A stretch of DNA of 64,000 bases, from assembly GCF_000498395.2 (NCBI RefSeq), contig NZ_CP010979.1, positions 868,001 through 932,000 of the forward strand, written 5' to 3'. This document shows positions 1-7,574 of the stretch, piece by piece (position 1 is the stretch's first letter; every line of letters begins with the position of its first letter). Under the pieces are notes generated by a model. That model made no database searches and had not been told where the DNA came from. It saw only the letters and a list, made by a program, of their open reading frames with translations. Origin of the DNA: Pseudomonas putida S13.1.2. Lineage in GTDB: Bacteria; Pseudomonadota; Gammaproteobacteria; Pseudomonadales; Pseudomonadaceae. A program made the translations under genes and the position numbers.

Positions 1-62
1 GGCGGCAGGTGGAACTGTTCTTGCCGCCGGCGCTGGCGGACCAGGTTGTTGATGCGCTTCAT
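1..62 (-). CDS. Partial prophage early protein (N-terminus only)
   Basis: An ATG at 62 overlaps the stop of the upstream gene (ATGA), which is typical of this tightly packed leftward operon. Only 20 codons are visible: a basic stretch beginning MKRINNLVRQRRRQ. The rest lies off the left edge. Function cannot be judged. Confidence 0.6.
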   Translation of the reverse strand, partial: MKRINNLVRQRRRQEQFHLP

Positions 63-592
63 TTCCTGATACGCACCCGCGGGAAGTCGATGTCGTTGCG
101 CTCGATGATGTTCACCAGCGTCCCGTAATTCAGGTCCAACTGCTCGGCCACCTGGGCCCGGTGCAGTCCTGTATCGCGCAGGGCGCAGATTTGCTGAACC
201 ACCTTCAGCTCCTCGATCCGCTTCAGGTTGCGCTGGATCTGGCGCTGAGCATCGCGTTTGCTGTTGGCCGACTTCTTCCGCTCGGCCCGGCGAAACACGA
301 AGTTTCCTTCCCGCGAGGCCCGGAATAGGGCCTGCTTGGAAATGCCAGTGGCCTCATGGACCTGCTGGCACGTCATGGTCTTGGCCATCTCGGCTACCTG
401 GTCGGCGCGGGCTTTCATTTTTTCCTTGCGGGGCGATGGTGCGGCCTTCTTGGCAGCCACCGGCGCTGGCTGCGCTTCTGGGCCTTTGCGCGGCGGCAGC
501 GGCCGATAGTTGAAACCCTCCAGCACCACCAGCTGGCCACCAGAGGCAAAGAAGGCCGCTTGTGCGGCCTCCAGGTCGATTGATTGGTTCAT
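59..592 (-). CDS. Prophage helix-turn-helix DNA-binding protein
   Basis: The protein has 177 residues when started at the ATG at 592, which overlaps the stop of the nuclease gene (ATGA) and follows a GGAGGCTGC ribosome site. The first 60 residues are a low-complexity Ala/Pro/Lys linker. Two helix-turn-helix-like segments follow: one around TCQQVHEATGISKQALF and one near the C-terminus, LHRAQVAEQLDLNYGTL. Both look like recognition-helix folds, so a DNA-binding role is inferred. It sits downstream of recT and the exonuclease in the lambda pL-type operon, where regulators and recombination accessories are common. No specific family recognised. Confidence 0.65.
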   Translation of the reverse strand: MNQSIDLEAAQAAFFASGGQLVVLEGFNYRPLPPRKGPEAQPAPVAAKKAAPSPRKEKMKARADQVAEMAKTMTCQQVHEATGISKQALFRASREGNFVFRRAERKKSANSKRDAQRQIQRNLKRIEELKVVQQICALRDTGLHRAQVAEQLDLNYGTLVNIIERNDIDFPRVRIRK

Positions 593-1218
593 GCAGCCTC
601 CTTCATCCGCTCGCGCATCTCCTTCTCCAGCTCGTTGAGCTCTTCCAGAAAAGCCCTGATCTCGGACTCCATTTCGCGGATGCGCTTGAAGTCGCGCTCG
701 AAGCGATGGCACACGTACTGAAGCGGCTCAGGCAGGCGGTCGTCGTAGCTGACGAAGTCCGCCCAGGCCCTGCCGGTGCAGGCCATCTGGGCCAGCATCT
801 GCCACTCGTACTGCGGGTCGTGTCGTTCGGACTGCATTGTGGCGATGTGGGTGGCTGTGTTCGGGCACTTGATCTCCAGCACACCATCATCACCCACCAG
901 TCCGTCCGGCGAAGCGCCAAAGCCAGGAATGCTTGGGTGCATGACCAGCCCGGTTTCAATCACCATCAGGCCTTTGTCAGCCTCGTAGGCCATGCACGCA
1001 AACGGCTCAAGCTCGACGCCGCGCTGCACGGCGGGTTTGCTGGACAGGTCTGGACCGCTCTGCTGACCGGTGAGGCGCTCGCACAGCAGCTCCATCATGT
1101 AGTTCTTGCGGGTAGCAGACGGCGCGCCACCGCGGCCGCTCGCCATCACGTCTTTCACCCGGCTCGCCGTGACACAACCAAGGCGTGCCGCGAACCATTC
1201 AGCGCTACGCTGCTCCAT
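589..1218 (-). CDS. YqaJ-like viral recombinase (lambda Exo-type nuclease)
   Basis: A 209-residue protein that starts EQRSAEWFAARLGCVTASRV, the typical opening of YqaJ/lambda exonuclease-type PD-(D/E)XK enzymes. The catalytic core is visible as GASPDGLVGDDGVLEIKCP (Asp, then Glu-x-Lys). Such enzymes degrade one strand of a DNA end and hand the remaining strand to the paired annealase, here the adjacent RecT. The start at 1218 has a GAGGAGG site and overlaps the end of recT by 14 bases, indicating translational coupling. The C-terminal 50 residues are a charged helix, probably a coiled coil. Confidence 0.9.
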   Translation of the reverse strand: MEQRSAEWFAARLGCVTASRVKDVMASGRGGAPSATRKNYMMELLCERLTGQQSGPDLSSKPAVQRGVELEPFACMAYEADKGLMVIETGLVMHPSIPGFGASPDGLVGDDGVLEIKCPNTATHIATMQSERHDPQYEWQMLAQMACTGRAWADFVSYDDRLPEPLQYVCHRFERDFKRIREMESEIRAFLEELNELEKEMRERMKEAA

Positions 1219-2149
1219 CTAACACCTCCTCAGATTCGCCATCGATGGGCGCCGATTCTGCCTTGATGGCATCGGCGCGCTTTGTGACCTCGGCCTTGAA
1301 TCGGGCATGGCCTGTCGCGTCCTTGGTCTGCCTCATTGCTGCGGTTCCCTGCTGGTACACGTCGGTCAGTGCCTCCAGGCTCCCGGCCTTCTGTGCCAGC
1401 GAGATCCAGTTGTTCACCATCTCTGGGTCGGTAGGCGCCGAGCCAGCCACGCTGGCCAGGCCCTCGCCGCCATCGGTGTTCAAGTGGTGAATGGCTTGCT
1501 CCAGGCGCTCGGTCTTTGGCCAGTATTTGTAACCGCGTTTCACCACGGTCTTCTTGGCCATCTCGCCCGGGTCGGTGACCCATGGGCAGGACTTGTTCTT
1601 GCTGACCCAGGCCTTCCAGGCACTGGAACGATCGCGAATCGCATTCACGTCCTCCATGCTCATGGTCTCGGTGAGGTAATCGCCGTCTGCAGTCTTCACG
1701 ACCACGTATACGCCGATCACTTCGCCGCGGTCTTTGGCGAACGGGTTGTAGGAGTGGGTGGGTGGCTTATCGAAACCGTTCAGGCTGAAGGCATCGGCGG
1801 CGTACACCAGCTCAGCCTGAGCCCAACGGATGGCGCCGGTCGACATGGCCAGGTCCATCAAACCGATGTAGCTGATGTCCAAGCAGATGCGGCCGTCGCG
1901 CGGAACCAAGTAGGCCTGCTTCTTGGCCGGATTCAGGCTGATGCCGATGGCGGCGATGTTGGTTATCGCGTTAGCCACCGACTGCCGATTCTGCATTGCA
2001 ATCTTGGTGGCGTACTCGCTCGAGGTGATCACCTGGATGGCGAATTCAGCCTCACGCTCGAAGTTCAGCGATCGGTCGGTCAGCACGTTGGCGAACTGGT
2101 TCCGCTGCGCGTAAATGTCCTGCGAGATAATGGCTACTGCTTGGCTCAT
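1205..2149 (-). CDS. recT: RecT family single-strand annealing protein
   Basis: A 314-residue protein with the RecT core: RQSVANAITNIAAIGISLNP followed by the strand-rich segment KQAYLVPRDGRICLDISYIGL. RecT proteins anneal complementary single strands and promote strand invasion during phage recombination; the partner nuclease is encoded just downstream. The C-terminal 100 residues (after KRGYKYWPKTERLEQAIHHL) are less conserved in the family. The start at 2149 has GAGG six bases upstream. It lies 7 bases after the coiled-coil gene in the same operon. Confidence 0.93.
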   Translation of the reverse strand: MSQAVAIISQDIYAQRNQFANVLTDRSLNFEREAEFAIQVITSSEYATKIAMQNRQSVANAITNIAAIGISLNPAKKQAYLVPRDGRICLDISYIGLMDLAMSTGAIRWAQAELVYAADAFSLNGFDKPPTHSYNPFAKDRGEVIGVYVVVKTADGDYLTETMSMEDVNAIRDRSSAWKAWVSKNKSCPWVTDPGEMAKKTVVKRGYKYWPKTERLEQAIHHLNTDGGEGLASVAGSAPTDPEMVNNWISLAQKAGSLEALTDVYQQGTAAMRQTKDATGHARFKAEVTKRADAIKAESAPIDGESEEVLDGAA

Positions 2150-2156
2150 GGCGACC

Positions 2157-3287
2157 TCAGTAGGAGATGGCGATATTCGGGATCTTGCGCTGAGCGATTA
2201 GCTTGACCGCCTGCTTGGCGCAAGACTCAGGCATGCCCTCGGCCATAAAAGCTTCAAGAGCAGCACGGTTGATGCTGCGGCGGTGCGCTTCGTCGCGCTC
2301 GCGGGCTTCTTGCTGGCGCACGATCTCGGCGGCAGCTGCATCGGCGCGGCGGCGTTCTTCCTGGCGCGCCTGCTCGGTTGCCTCCTCTTGCCGTCGAGCG
2401 GCGTCCTGGCGCTCCTGCTCCATCCGCTGCTCGGCGGCAACGCGGTCGGCCTCGGCCTGAATGCGAGCGCGCTCGGCTTGTTCGGCCTGCAGCTTGAGTT
2501 GCAGGCGCTGGTTCTCGGCTTCGCGCTCTTGTGCAGCGGCTTGGTCAATCAGCTCCTTCTCGCGGCGGGCTGCTGCTTCGCGGGCTGCCTGCTGTTCCTG
2601 GGCCACGCGCTGGCGCTCAGCCTCGACAGCGGCTTCTTGTGCCAGGCGAATGCGGTCTTGCTCGGCGCGCTCATCTGCTTCGCGGCGCAGGCGGGCCAGT
2701 TCGGCTTGCTCCGCCTCGAACTGCTCGCGCTTCTGGAGCGCTGCCCGCAAGCTGGTCAGCACCTTATCCTTGGTGTTTGCCGCTTCTGCCTCGAATTCCT
2801 CCCAGTGAGCCCCCAGTTGCATGCCTTCGGCTTCGGCAATCAGGCCTTTGAGTTGCAGGGAGTTCAGTTCGCCCAGGTCGTCTGCTAGCGTCTTCAGCCA
2901 GTTCAGGCGGTCGTTGTGGCGGTCGATCCGCGCATCCTCGGCGGCCTGCCAGTCATCCAGAGGTTTGCGCACCTCCTTCTGCCAGGATTCAAGAATGTCC
3001 CAAACCCGCTTGCGCTCAGCATCGATGCGGGCTGGCACCTTCTTCTGCTCGGCAGACAGCTCCTTGCCCTTGTTTTCGATTGCAGTCTTGGTGCGTGCAA
3101 CCTCATAGGCCATCGACGCAATTTCTTTGCGGCCTTTGACCGTTTTCAGGTCCGGCACAACTGCCAAGAACTCGTCGATCTTGACGCGGATCTGCTGCAG
3201 CCAAGGCTCAAGGCCCTTTTCAGCGCTATACACCGCCAGGGCTGTTTCCTGCGGAGGAGCGACGATCAGTTCTTTTTCTGCGGACAT
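2157..3287 (-). CDS. Prophage coiled-coil protein of the recombination operon
   Basis: A 376-residue protein; the ATG at 3287 has GGGAGAAACGC before it and is preferred over an in-frame start 18 bases upstream. Residues 25-180 form a helical domain (KTVKGRKEIASMAYEVARTK). Residues 190-330 are an uninterrupted Glu/Arg/Gln/Ala heptad region, a long coiled coil. The C-terminal 40 residues (EAFMAEGMPESCAKQAVKLI) look like a compact helical domain. Proteins of this design are common next to recT in Pseudomonas and enteric phages; no biochemical role is known to me. Confidence 0.75.
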   Translation of the reverse strand: MSAEKELIVAPPQETALAVYSAEKGLEPWLQQIRVKIDEFLAVVPDLKTVKGRKEIASMAYEVARTKTAIENKGKELSAEQKKVPARIDAERKRVWDILESWQKEVRKPLDDWQAAEDARIDRHNDRLNWLKTLADDLGELNSLQLKGLIAEAEGMQLGAHWEEFEAEAANTKDKVLTSLRAALQKREQFEAEQAELARLRREADERAEQDRIRLAQEAAVEAERQRVAQEQQAAREAAARREKELIDQAAAQEREAENQRLQLKLQAEQAERARIQAEADRVAAEQRMEQERQDAARRQEEATEQARQEERRRADAAAAEIVRQQEARERDEAHRRSINRAALEAFMAEGMPESCAKQAVKLIAQRKIPNIAISY

Positions 3288-3331
3288 GCGTTTCTCCCGC
3301 GCCATCCATGCGGTGGGCGCTGATTATGTGG

Positions 3332-3448
3332 TTACTGGGTGATGGTGCCGGCCAGGGCGCTCAGGAGGAGCCAGCCGGTGCAGAAGGTGAGGGCGATGAA
3401 GGAGCCGCGCAAAGTTGCGATGCGGCGGGCGCGCTGGTAGCTGGTCAT
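3332..3448 (-). CDS. Small single-span membrane protein
   Basis: A 38-codon frame that starts at an ATG overlapping the preceding stop (ATGA at 3445-3448). It reads MTSYQRARRIATLRGS and then a hydrophobic segment ending ALAGTITQ. One transmembrane helix after a basic N-terminus suggests an inner-membrane protein with the N-terminus inside. The coupling overlap is the main support. Function unknown; small membrane proteins in pL operons often act on the host. Confidence 0.5.
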   Translation of the reverse strand: MTSYQRARRIATLRGSFIALTFCTGWLLLSALAGTITQ

Positions 3449-3621
3449 GGGCATGGCCTCGGCCGCGCGATAGGGCGGCGCTTCAGCCAGTCAGCTTTGA
3501 TCGGGTAGGGTAGGTCGGCGACGCGCATGCCCAACGGAAAGCGCAGAGTCCCGCGCACCTGGGCGGCCTGAATTTCCTCGACCTGCTCTTCGACAAGCGA
3601 CTTTACGATTGGCGTGGTCAT
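3445..3621 (-). CDS. Small prophage protein
   Basis: A 58-residue protein from the ATG at 3621, which follows GCAGGAGGCAAC and overlaps the stop of the preceding gene by ATGA. It begins MTTPIVKSLVEEQVEEIQAA and has a basic, proline-rich tail. No family recognised. Its confidence rests on the strong ribosome site and on the overlap at both ends. Confidence 0.65.
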   Translation of the reverse strand: MTTPIVKSLVEEQVEEIQAAQVRGTLRFPLGMRVADLPYPIKADWLKRRPIARPRPCP

Positions 3622-4160
3622 GTTGCCTCCTGCTTGCGGTAGCCCTTGTCGAAGATCTCGGCGCAAATGCGCCGTGTCTCGCTGGCGTTGCTGTGCGACA
3701 GGCCTTGGTACATTTCGTCGATCAGACGCTTCCTGTCTTCAGCAGCTTTCTGCTCGGCGCTCAACTGCTCGGCTGTCCTAGCTGGCCGGAAGCGCTTGAA
3801 CTCCGACGAATCAGCAAGCTCTTGGAGCTTTGGCACGAACTCTTGACCGGATGGGTCGCGGAGCACCACGCGATCAGTGCCCACATACATGACCAGCGAG
3901 TTGACCCAGTTGGCATTGATGTCGAGGCGCTCGACTGTTTCTCCAGCCGAGGGCAGGCCCTCGCCACTCCACTCGGGGCGCTTGATCAGCGGGCGATGGC
4001 AGTCTTCGATGCGCAGGCCGTACGCGGTATACAGCGGCACTGTCCACCCACGCTTGTTGTTGAACAGCAGCAGCGCCTCACCAACCTCGCGCAGGAAGTT
4101 CTGGTCCACAGGGTCAAAGTGGGTTGCCTCAGGGCAACGAGCCCAATCAATCTTGCTCAC
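3618..4160 (-). CDS. Prophage hypothetical protein
   Basis: A 180-residue protein from a GTG at 4160 (AAGGAGGTCGC upstream; GTGA overlap with the preceding gene). The N-terminal 60 residues (KIDWARCPEATHFDPVDQNF) look like a compact alpha/beta domain with conserved-looking Trp and Cys. The C-terminal half is helical and charged (AEQLSAEQKAAEDRKRLIDE). No family with a known role recognised; the site in the recombination operon suggests an early function. Confidence 0.7.
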   Translation of the reverse strand: MSKIDWARCPEATHFDPVDQNFLREVGEALLLFNNKRGWTVPLYTAYGLRIEDCHRPLIKRPEWSGEGLPSAGETVERLDINANWVNSLVMYVGTDRVVLRDPSGQEFVPKLQELADSSEFKRFRPARTAEQLSAEQKAAEDRKRLIDEMYQGLSHSNASETRRICAEIFDKGYRKQEAT

Positions 4161-4351
4161 GCGACCTCCTTGCGCCCATCAACGATCTTGTTGAGGCGCC
4201 CGCAGTAGTGGTTGAATTCTTCGATGGTGATGCGCTGGTCGGCCAGCATTTCGGTGAGGAGCTTGAGGACCATGGCCTGCCAGGACCGTGGTGTCTCAGG
4301 GTGAGCCATGGCCTCAAGCTCTTCGTCGATCAGGACGTGAGGGCTTTTCAT
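4157..4351 (-). CDS. Small prophage protein
   Basis: A 64-residue, mostly helical acidic protein (MKSPHVLIDEELEAMAHPET). The ATG at 4351 has CGAGGAGGCTCA upstream and overlaps the preceding stop (ATGA). No recognised family. Part of the leftward early operon. Confidence 0.65.
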   Translation of the reverse strand: MKSPHVLIDEELEAMAHPETPRSWQAMVLKLLTEMLADQRITIEEFNHYCGRLNKIVDGRKEVA

Positions 4352-4764
4352 TGAGCCTCCTCGGCCTGAGCCAGCACCCCTTCTTTGGCGAAGGGTTCCA
4401 GAAGATCGCGGGCCAGCTGCTCGAACAGCTTGGCTGGGTCACGAACCGACAAGATCTCGATAGCCGAAATCTTGGCGTCTCCCTGGGTGCCTATCGTGGT
4501 GTCCAGCAGCAGGCGACCAAGCACCGTATTGCTGCCGCTTCCGCTCAGCTCGCACATGGCGTGCTCATCGACTGCCAGAGCCAGCCGATCGAAGGTGACG
4601 CCGACCTGCTTGCCCTTAAGCGGGAACAGGTAGTCCCGGCGTGCCAGCAGCTCGGCAACGCCGTTGTCGATCCAGATGCGCACAGCTTCCTCGTCGGCGC
4701 TTTCACTCACCGCCGGAGGCAACTGCTCGTCGTAATGCCATTGTTCTGCTCGAAGTGCGCCCAT
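4348..4764 (-). CDS. Prophage hypothetical protein
   Basis: A 138-residue protein from the ATG at 4764, which has GGAGGCGACC before it; a longer in-frame reading to 4824 lacks such a site. It is an acidic alpha/beta protein with the segment FDRLALAVDEHAMCELSGSG. No known family recognised. It ends in overlap with the next gene, consistent with one operon. Confidence 0.65.
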   Translation of the reverse strand: MGALRAEQWHYDEQLPPAVSESADEEAVRIWIDNGVAELLARRDYLFPLKGKQVGVTFDRLALAVDEHAMCELSGSGSNTVLGRLLLDTTIGTQGDAKISAIEILSVRDPAKLFEQLARDLLEPFAKEGVLAQAEEAQ

Positions 4765-4787
4765 GGTCGCCTCCAGGTGGTGGTGGG

Positions 4788-5099
4788 TTACTTGATGACG
4801 ATCGATGCCAGATAGGCGCGACATTCGCGGACGCGCTTCTCTGCTGCATCAAGCTCTGCGCCGAGCGCCTTGAGGGCGCCGAGGTGGATCATTTCCCGGC
4901 CTCTGATCAGCGTTCCTTGATAGGTGCGGCTGTCGCACTCCGAAACCGCCACAGTCACGCCGTTGACCGTGACCGAATATCCGCGCTGCCCGCAGTGTCC
5001 GCGAACAGCAGCGAGCCGCTCTTTCGCGAGCTTGTGGGCGGCCTCAGCTTTCTCCAGCGATTGCGCAGCACTCATGACTGCCTCCGTGTATTGGCTCAT
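4788..5099 (-). CDS. Small coiled-coil prophage protein
   Basis: A 103-residue protein from the ATG at 5099, which overlaps the stop of the preceding gene (ATGA). Residues 5-35 form a charged helix (SAAQSLEKAEAAHKLAKERL). A short strand-rich middle (YSVTVNGVTVAVSE) and a second helix with Cys follow (AAEKRVRECRAYLASIV). No known family; probably a small oligomeric early protein. Confidence 0.65.
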   Translation of the reverse strand: MSQYTEAVMSAAQSLEKAEAAHKLAKERLAAVRGHCGQRGYSVTVNGVTVAVSECDSRTYQGTLIRGREMIHLGALKALGAELDAAEKRVRECRAYLASIVIK

Positions 5100-5335
5100 G
5101 CTGCCTCCGGGTGTTTCTCGCCGTAGAACATGCAGTAGTTGCCAAGTACGTTGATGGTTGCCTTGGCCTTGACCTCTTTGCCTTTGGTGGTGTTCCGGGT
5201 TCCAACGACCTCGCACTCCGCATACTGGCGCCCAGCTGGGATAAGCATGTAACCCTGCAGGGTCGCCTTGGCACCGGTGATTTCCGGGTACCGCTCTACT
5301 GCGGCTTGCTCGAATTTCTGTCTGCAATCGCACAT
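5096..5335 (-). CDS. Small Cys-containing prophage protein
   Basis: A 79-residue protein, MCDCRQKFEQAAVERYPEIT, from the ATG at 5335 with GAGGACTTCGCA upstream. The CxC opening and a beta-rich body (KATLQGYMLIPAGRQYAECE) are the visible traits. It overlaps the next gene by ATGA. No function recognised. Confidence 0.65.
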   Translation of the reverse strand: MCDCRQKFEQAAVERYPEITGAKATLQGYMLIPAGRQYAECEVVGTRNTTKGKEVKAKATINVLGNYCMFYGEKHPEAA

Positions 5336-5532
5336 TGCGAAGTCCTCATGAGCCGCATTGGTCGGATGCCAGGCGCAGTGACCAAACTGGGCGTGAAAAG
5401 CCAGCCTGGCACCCGCCAATGCGGTCGAAGTGAAGGGAAGGGTGCAGGCGGTGAGCGCTACCTCACATGCATCTGGTCTGGCCGGGTAGGCCCCGGATTC
5501 GCCTGCGTGAACGTCGATTAATGTTTACTTTG

Positions 5533-5559
5533 GTGAGCCTTAAGTTGCATAAGGCTCAC
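5533..5559. other. Perfect 10-bp hairpin in the early leftward leader
   Basis: GTGAGCCTTA and TAAGGCTCAC form a perfect inverted repeat with a 7-base loop. There is no T-tract, so it is a poor intrinsic terminator. It lies between the tRNA-like element and the first dense gene block of the leftward operon and would be in the same transcript. It could be an RNA processing or antitermination element. Confidence 0.5.
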
Positions 5560-5584
5560 GTTGATGCGCTTTAAATCGATGAAA

Positions 5585-5727
5585 GCTGCATCGGTGATGT
5601 GACTTGGCGGGGATTCGAACCCCAAAGACTTACGCCAGCTTCGGCAGCGCTACCTGACTGGCCGCACCAGCTTGGTGTGGCGCCCCTGATCCGCCGAGGC
5701 AAACTACAAGTCACATCCCGATGCAGC
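5585..5727 (-). ncRNA. tRNA-like structured element in the leftward early transcript
   Basis: Arms at 5585-5606 and 5707-5727 are inverted copies of about 21 bases with a single unpaired base, closing a loop of about 100 bases. Read on the minus strand, the loop contains GGGGTTCGAATCCCC (5609-5623), a textbook tRNA T-arm, placed next to the closing stem as in a tRNA. It also contains a 9-bp hairpin with one mismatch (CCACACCA/TGGTGCGG region). The span between the arms is too long for a normal tRNA, and no standard anticodon arm or encoded CCA is convincing. The region between 5336 and 5775 has no credible gene. Confidence 0.55.
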
Positions 5728-5775
5728 CTGCGATGGGGAGCAGGACATCGGGCCGTCTTTCCGGCTGTCAGGAAG

Positions 5776-6042
5776 TCAGGCGGAGAGGCCAGTTGGAATT
5801 GTTGCCAGCGCCTCAGATACCAAAACTCGTGCCTTTTCCCGGTCGATCATGGCGAAAGCTTTTTCAGCCTTAAGCCACTCACCATCCTGCGCATCAGGCT
5901 TGAAGGTCATCGCGATAGAGCAGACGCCGAACCCATCAGGCACGAAATAGGTCCGCACCTCTGGACCATCATCACCATCATCAAGCTTGATCAGCACCTG
6001 CCCCAGGTCTTCAAACTCAAAGAGTTTTGCAAACTGGCTCAT
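5776..6042 (-). CDS. Small acidic prophage protein
   Basis: An 88-residue protein from the ATG at 6042, preceded by GGAGGGCAAATAG. It begins MSQFAKLFEFEDLGQVLIKL and continues with a strand-rich, acidic segment (DDGDDGPEVRTYFVPDGFGV). No family with a known role recognised. It lies upstream of the tRNA-like element in the leftward operon. Confidence 0.7.
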   Translation of the reverse strand: MSQFAKLFEFEDLGQVLIKLDDGDDGPEVRTYFVPDGFGVCSIAMTFKPDAQDGEWLKAEKAFAMIDREKARVLVSEALATIPTGLSA

Positions 6043-6211
6043 CTATTTGCCCTCCAGGGCGGTTGATTTCCCAATGCAGCCTGTCGCCAAGCTGCATCAG
6101 TGAAATCTCTTTTCTCCACCACCCACCGCTACCGAGTCGTCTCTCACCGGCGCCGCACATTTCGTGTTCGATGCATTGCCAGTTTGGGCGGGTGATTTCG
6201 CGTGCTTGCAT
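6017..6211 (-). CDS. Possible small prophage protein
   Basis: A 64-codon frame (MQAREITRPNWQCIEHEMCG) overlapping the next gene by 26 bases. No clear ribosome site is visible before the ATG at 6211. Its composition (Trp, Cys, balanced charge) reads like a real protein, and it would be the first gene after the presumed pL promoter. Moderate support only. Confidence 0.45.
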   Translation of the reverse strand: MQAREITRPNWQCIEHEMCGAGERRLGSGGWWRKEISLMQLGDRLHWEINRPGGQIDEPVCKTL

Positions 6212-6369
6212 GTGGAAGCACGGCAGCTATCCAGAGGCTGCATGGTCGACGGTTTAGCTTGGTTGCCACCGGCGGCTGCCGGTACGTCGAGGGGTTCACG
6301 TCAGGTTGTGTAAAGAGCGGTGAGGCTAGAGGGCCTCCGCAGTCCCTGGTGAGTGACTGCTTGCAACCA

Positions 6370-6464
6370 AATCTACAACCAAGAGTTACAGAGCGCAAGT
6401 CCTTGGTTGTAATTTTTTCGACTGAAAGTTGTATGCGGTTCATCTTCTTGGATTTTCAGTTGTA
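6370..6464 (-). promoter_or_regulatory. Presumed pL promoter with four GTTGTA operator half-sites
   Basis: On the minus strand TTGCGC (6393-6398) and TAGATT (6370-6375) are separated by 17 bases. The half-site GTTGTA or its complement occurs at 6374-6379 (overlapping the -10), 6406-6411, 6428-6433 and 6459-6464. The same half-site is repeated on the other side of the repressor gene. The layout matches a lambda oL/pL region. The 312 bases from 6212 to 6523 otherwise hold only the repressor terminator. Confidence 0.6.
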
Positions 6465-6476
6465 ATTCGGGGCATG

Positions 6477-6499
6477 AAAAAGCCCGCAGGAGCGGGCTT
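6477..6499 (-). terminator. Intrinsic terminator of the CI repressor gene
   Basis: Read on the minus strand, AGCCCGCTCCTGCGGGCT is a GC-rich hairpin followed by five T residues. It lies 25 bases beyond the repressor stop. Confidence 0.8.
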
Positions 6500-6523
6500 G
6501 AGTGGATCTGGTCCGAAAATTCA

Positions 6524-7234
6524 CTACCAAAGGACGGACGACCAGAAGACCTTGCCCTTGATGACGATGTTTTGATCGATCATCTGTTGAGCCGTGTACT
6601 CCTCATCCGGGTGCTCATCACGGTTGAAGCTGCGCATCCTGATGCCTCCCCCGGGAAGGCGATAGAGCATCTTCACGCGAAGCTGCCCGTCATGGTCGAG
6701 CGCATACATCTTTCCGTCCACCACAGAGGTGCTGCCCTGGTCCACGCCGACAGTGCTCTTGTCCGGGAGTACTGGCTCCATGCTGTTGCCGCTGACTGTG
6801 ACGCATACGGCATCGTCTGGTTGCACGCCCTGCTTGCGAAGAGTGAGCTTGCCGAATCTAAGCTTCTGCTTATGAGACTGCTCCACAACGGTTCTGCCGC
6901 TGCCGGCCGAAAGCTCAACTTCCTTGAGGAATGGCACATACACCTCGTCGTCATCCAATGGGGTGTCGTCATCCCATGCATCGATAGGGCCTATCAGCTT
7001 GGCATTGGACTCCGCCCGATCGCTTCGAGCCAATAGCTCACCAGTAACCAGGTAGGCAACCGAGGTGGACAAGGCTGCTGCGATGTCATCCAGCCTCTTG
7101 CCCCTGGGCACTGATGCCCCGGACTCCCATTTCTGAACGGCTTGCGGGGTTACTGAAAGCCGGCGGGCCAGCTCTGACTGATTCAGGCCGGCCTGTTCTC
7201 TTTTGCGCGCGATGCGCTGACCTAGTGTGCTCAT
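6524..7234 (-). CDS. CI-like prophage repressor with S24 peptidase domain
   Basis: A 236-residue protein. Residues 1-65 are a HTH_3/XRE DNA-binding domain (RIARKREQAGLNQSELARRL). The C-terminal half is a LexA/CI-type self-cleaving serine peptidase: the catalytic serine is in GNSMEPVLPD and the lysine in LRVKMLYRL. It should hold the lysogenic state by binding the GTTGTA arrays on each side and be inactivated by RecA-stimulated self-cleavage. The ATG at 7234 has GAGG directly against it, too close for a normal ribosome site, so the message may be leaderless as for lambda cI. Confidence 0.92.
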   Translation of the reverse strand: MSTLGQRIARKREQAGLNQSELARRLSVTPQAVQKWESGASVPRGKRLDDIAAALSTSVAYLVTGELLARSDRAESNAKLIGPIDAWDDDTPLDDDEVYVPFLKEVELSAGSGRTVVEQSHKQKLRFGKLTLRKQGVQPDDAVCVTVSGNSMEPVLPDKSTVGVDQGSTSVVDGKMYALDHDGQLRVKMLYRLPGGGIRMRSFNRDEHPDEEYTAQQMIDQNIVIKGKVFWSSVLW

Positions 7235-7255
7235 CCTCGAATGATGCAACCGCAA

Positions 7256-7325
7256 GTTGTAAATATCACTGTGAATCTCAGTTGTAGTTTTCGCATTCGT
7301 GCGATAACCTTTGGTTGTAGTTGTA
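7256..7325 (+). promoter_or_regulatory. Presumed pR/pRM operator region with four GTTGTA sites
   Basis: GTTGTA occurs at 7256-7261, 7281-7286, 7314-7319 and 7320-7325, the last two as a direct repeat. On the plus strand TTGTAG (7282-7287) and TAACCT (7305-7310) are 17 bases apart and would drive the Cro-like gene. The repressor gene is transcribed away on the other strand. The half-site is the same as in the 6370-6464 array. Confidence 0.6.
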
Positions 7326-7340
7326 ACTTTGAGGCCCAAA

Positions 7341-7544
7341 ATGGAAGAGCTACCGATCTGCAAGGCGGCCAAGGCCGCAGGCGGTCAATCCGCCCTCGCT
7401 CGACTCCTCAAGGTCACACCTCAGGCAGTGCAGAAAATGTGCGCCTCGGGGCGTGTGCCAGCCGAGCGAGTTCTTGAAATTGAAAAAGCCACTGGCGTTT
7501 CACGTCACGAGCTGCGTCCCGACATCTACCCACAAGCTGCATAA
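7341..7544 (+). CDS. Cro/YdaS-like transcriptional regulator
   Basis: A 67-residue protein from the ATG at 7341, preceded by GAGGCCCAAA. Residues 5-50 form a helix-turn-helix (GGQSALARLLKVTPQAVQKM followed by CASGRVPAERVLEIEKATGV), the pattern of YdaS/Cro proteins in prophages. By position it is the first gene of the rightward operon and should compete with CI for the operators to favour lytic growth. Confidence 0.85.
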   Translation: MEELPICKAAKAAGGQSALARLLKVTPQAVQKMCASGRVPAERVLEIEKATGVSRHELRPDIYPQAA

Positions 7545-7574
7545 CCACTTTCAACTGCAAGGAGCCATCCCCGC

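Noticed and set aside
5609..5623. T-arm sequence as a second attachment site or an ordinary tRNA gene
   Set aside because: It differs from the tRNA-Pro T-arm at attR, lies inside the prophage and lacks a normal anticodon arm at tRNA spacing.
5599..6066. A 155-codon plus-strand frame over the tRNA-like element
   Set aside because: It is antisense to the gene at 5776-6042 and runs through the inverted repeat; no ribosome site.
6144..6443. A 99-codon minus-strand frame covering the pL region
   Set aside because: It spans the presumed promoter and operators and overlaps the small gene at 6017-6211; composition is not protein-like.
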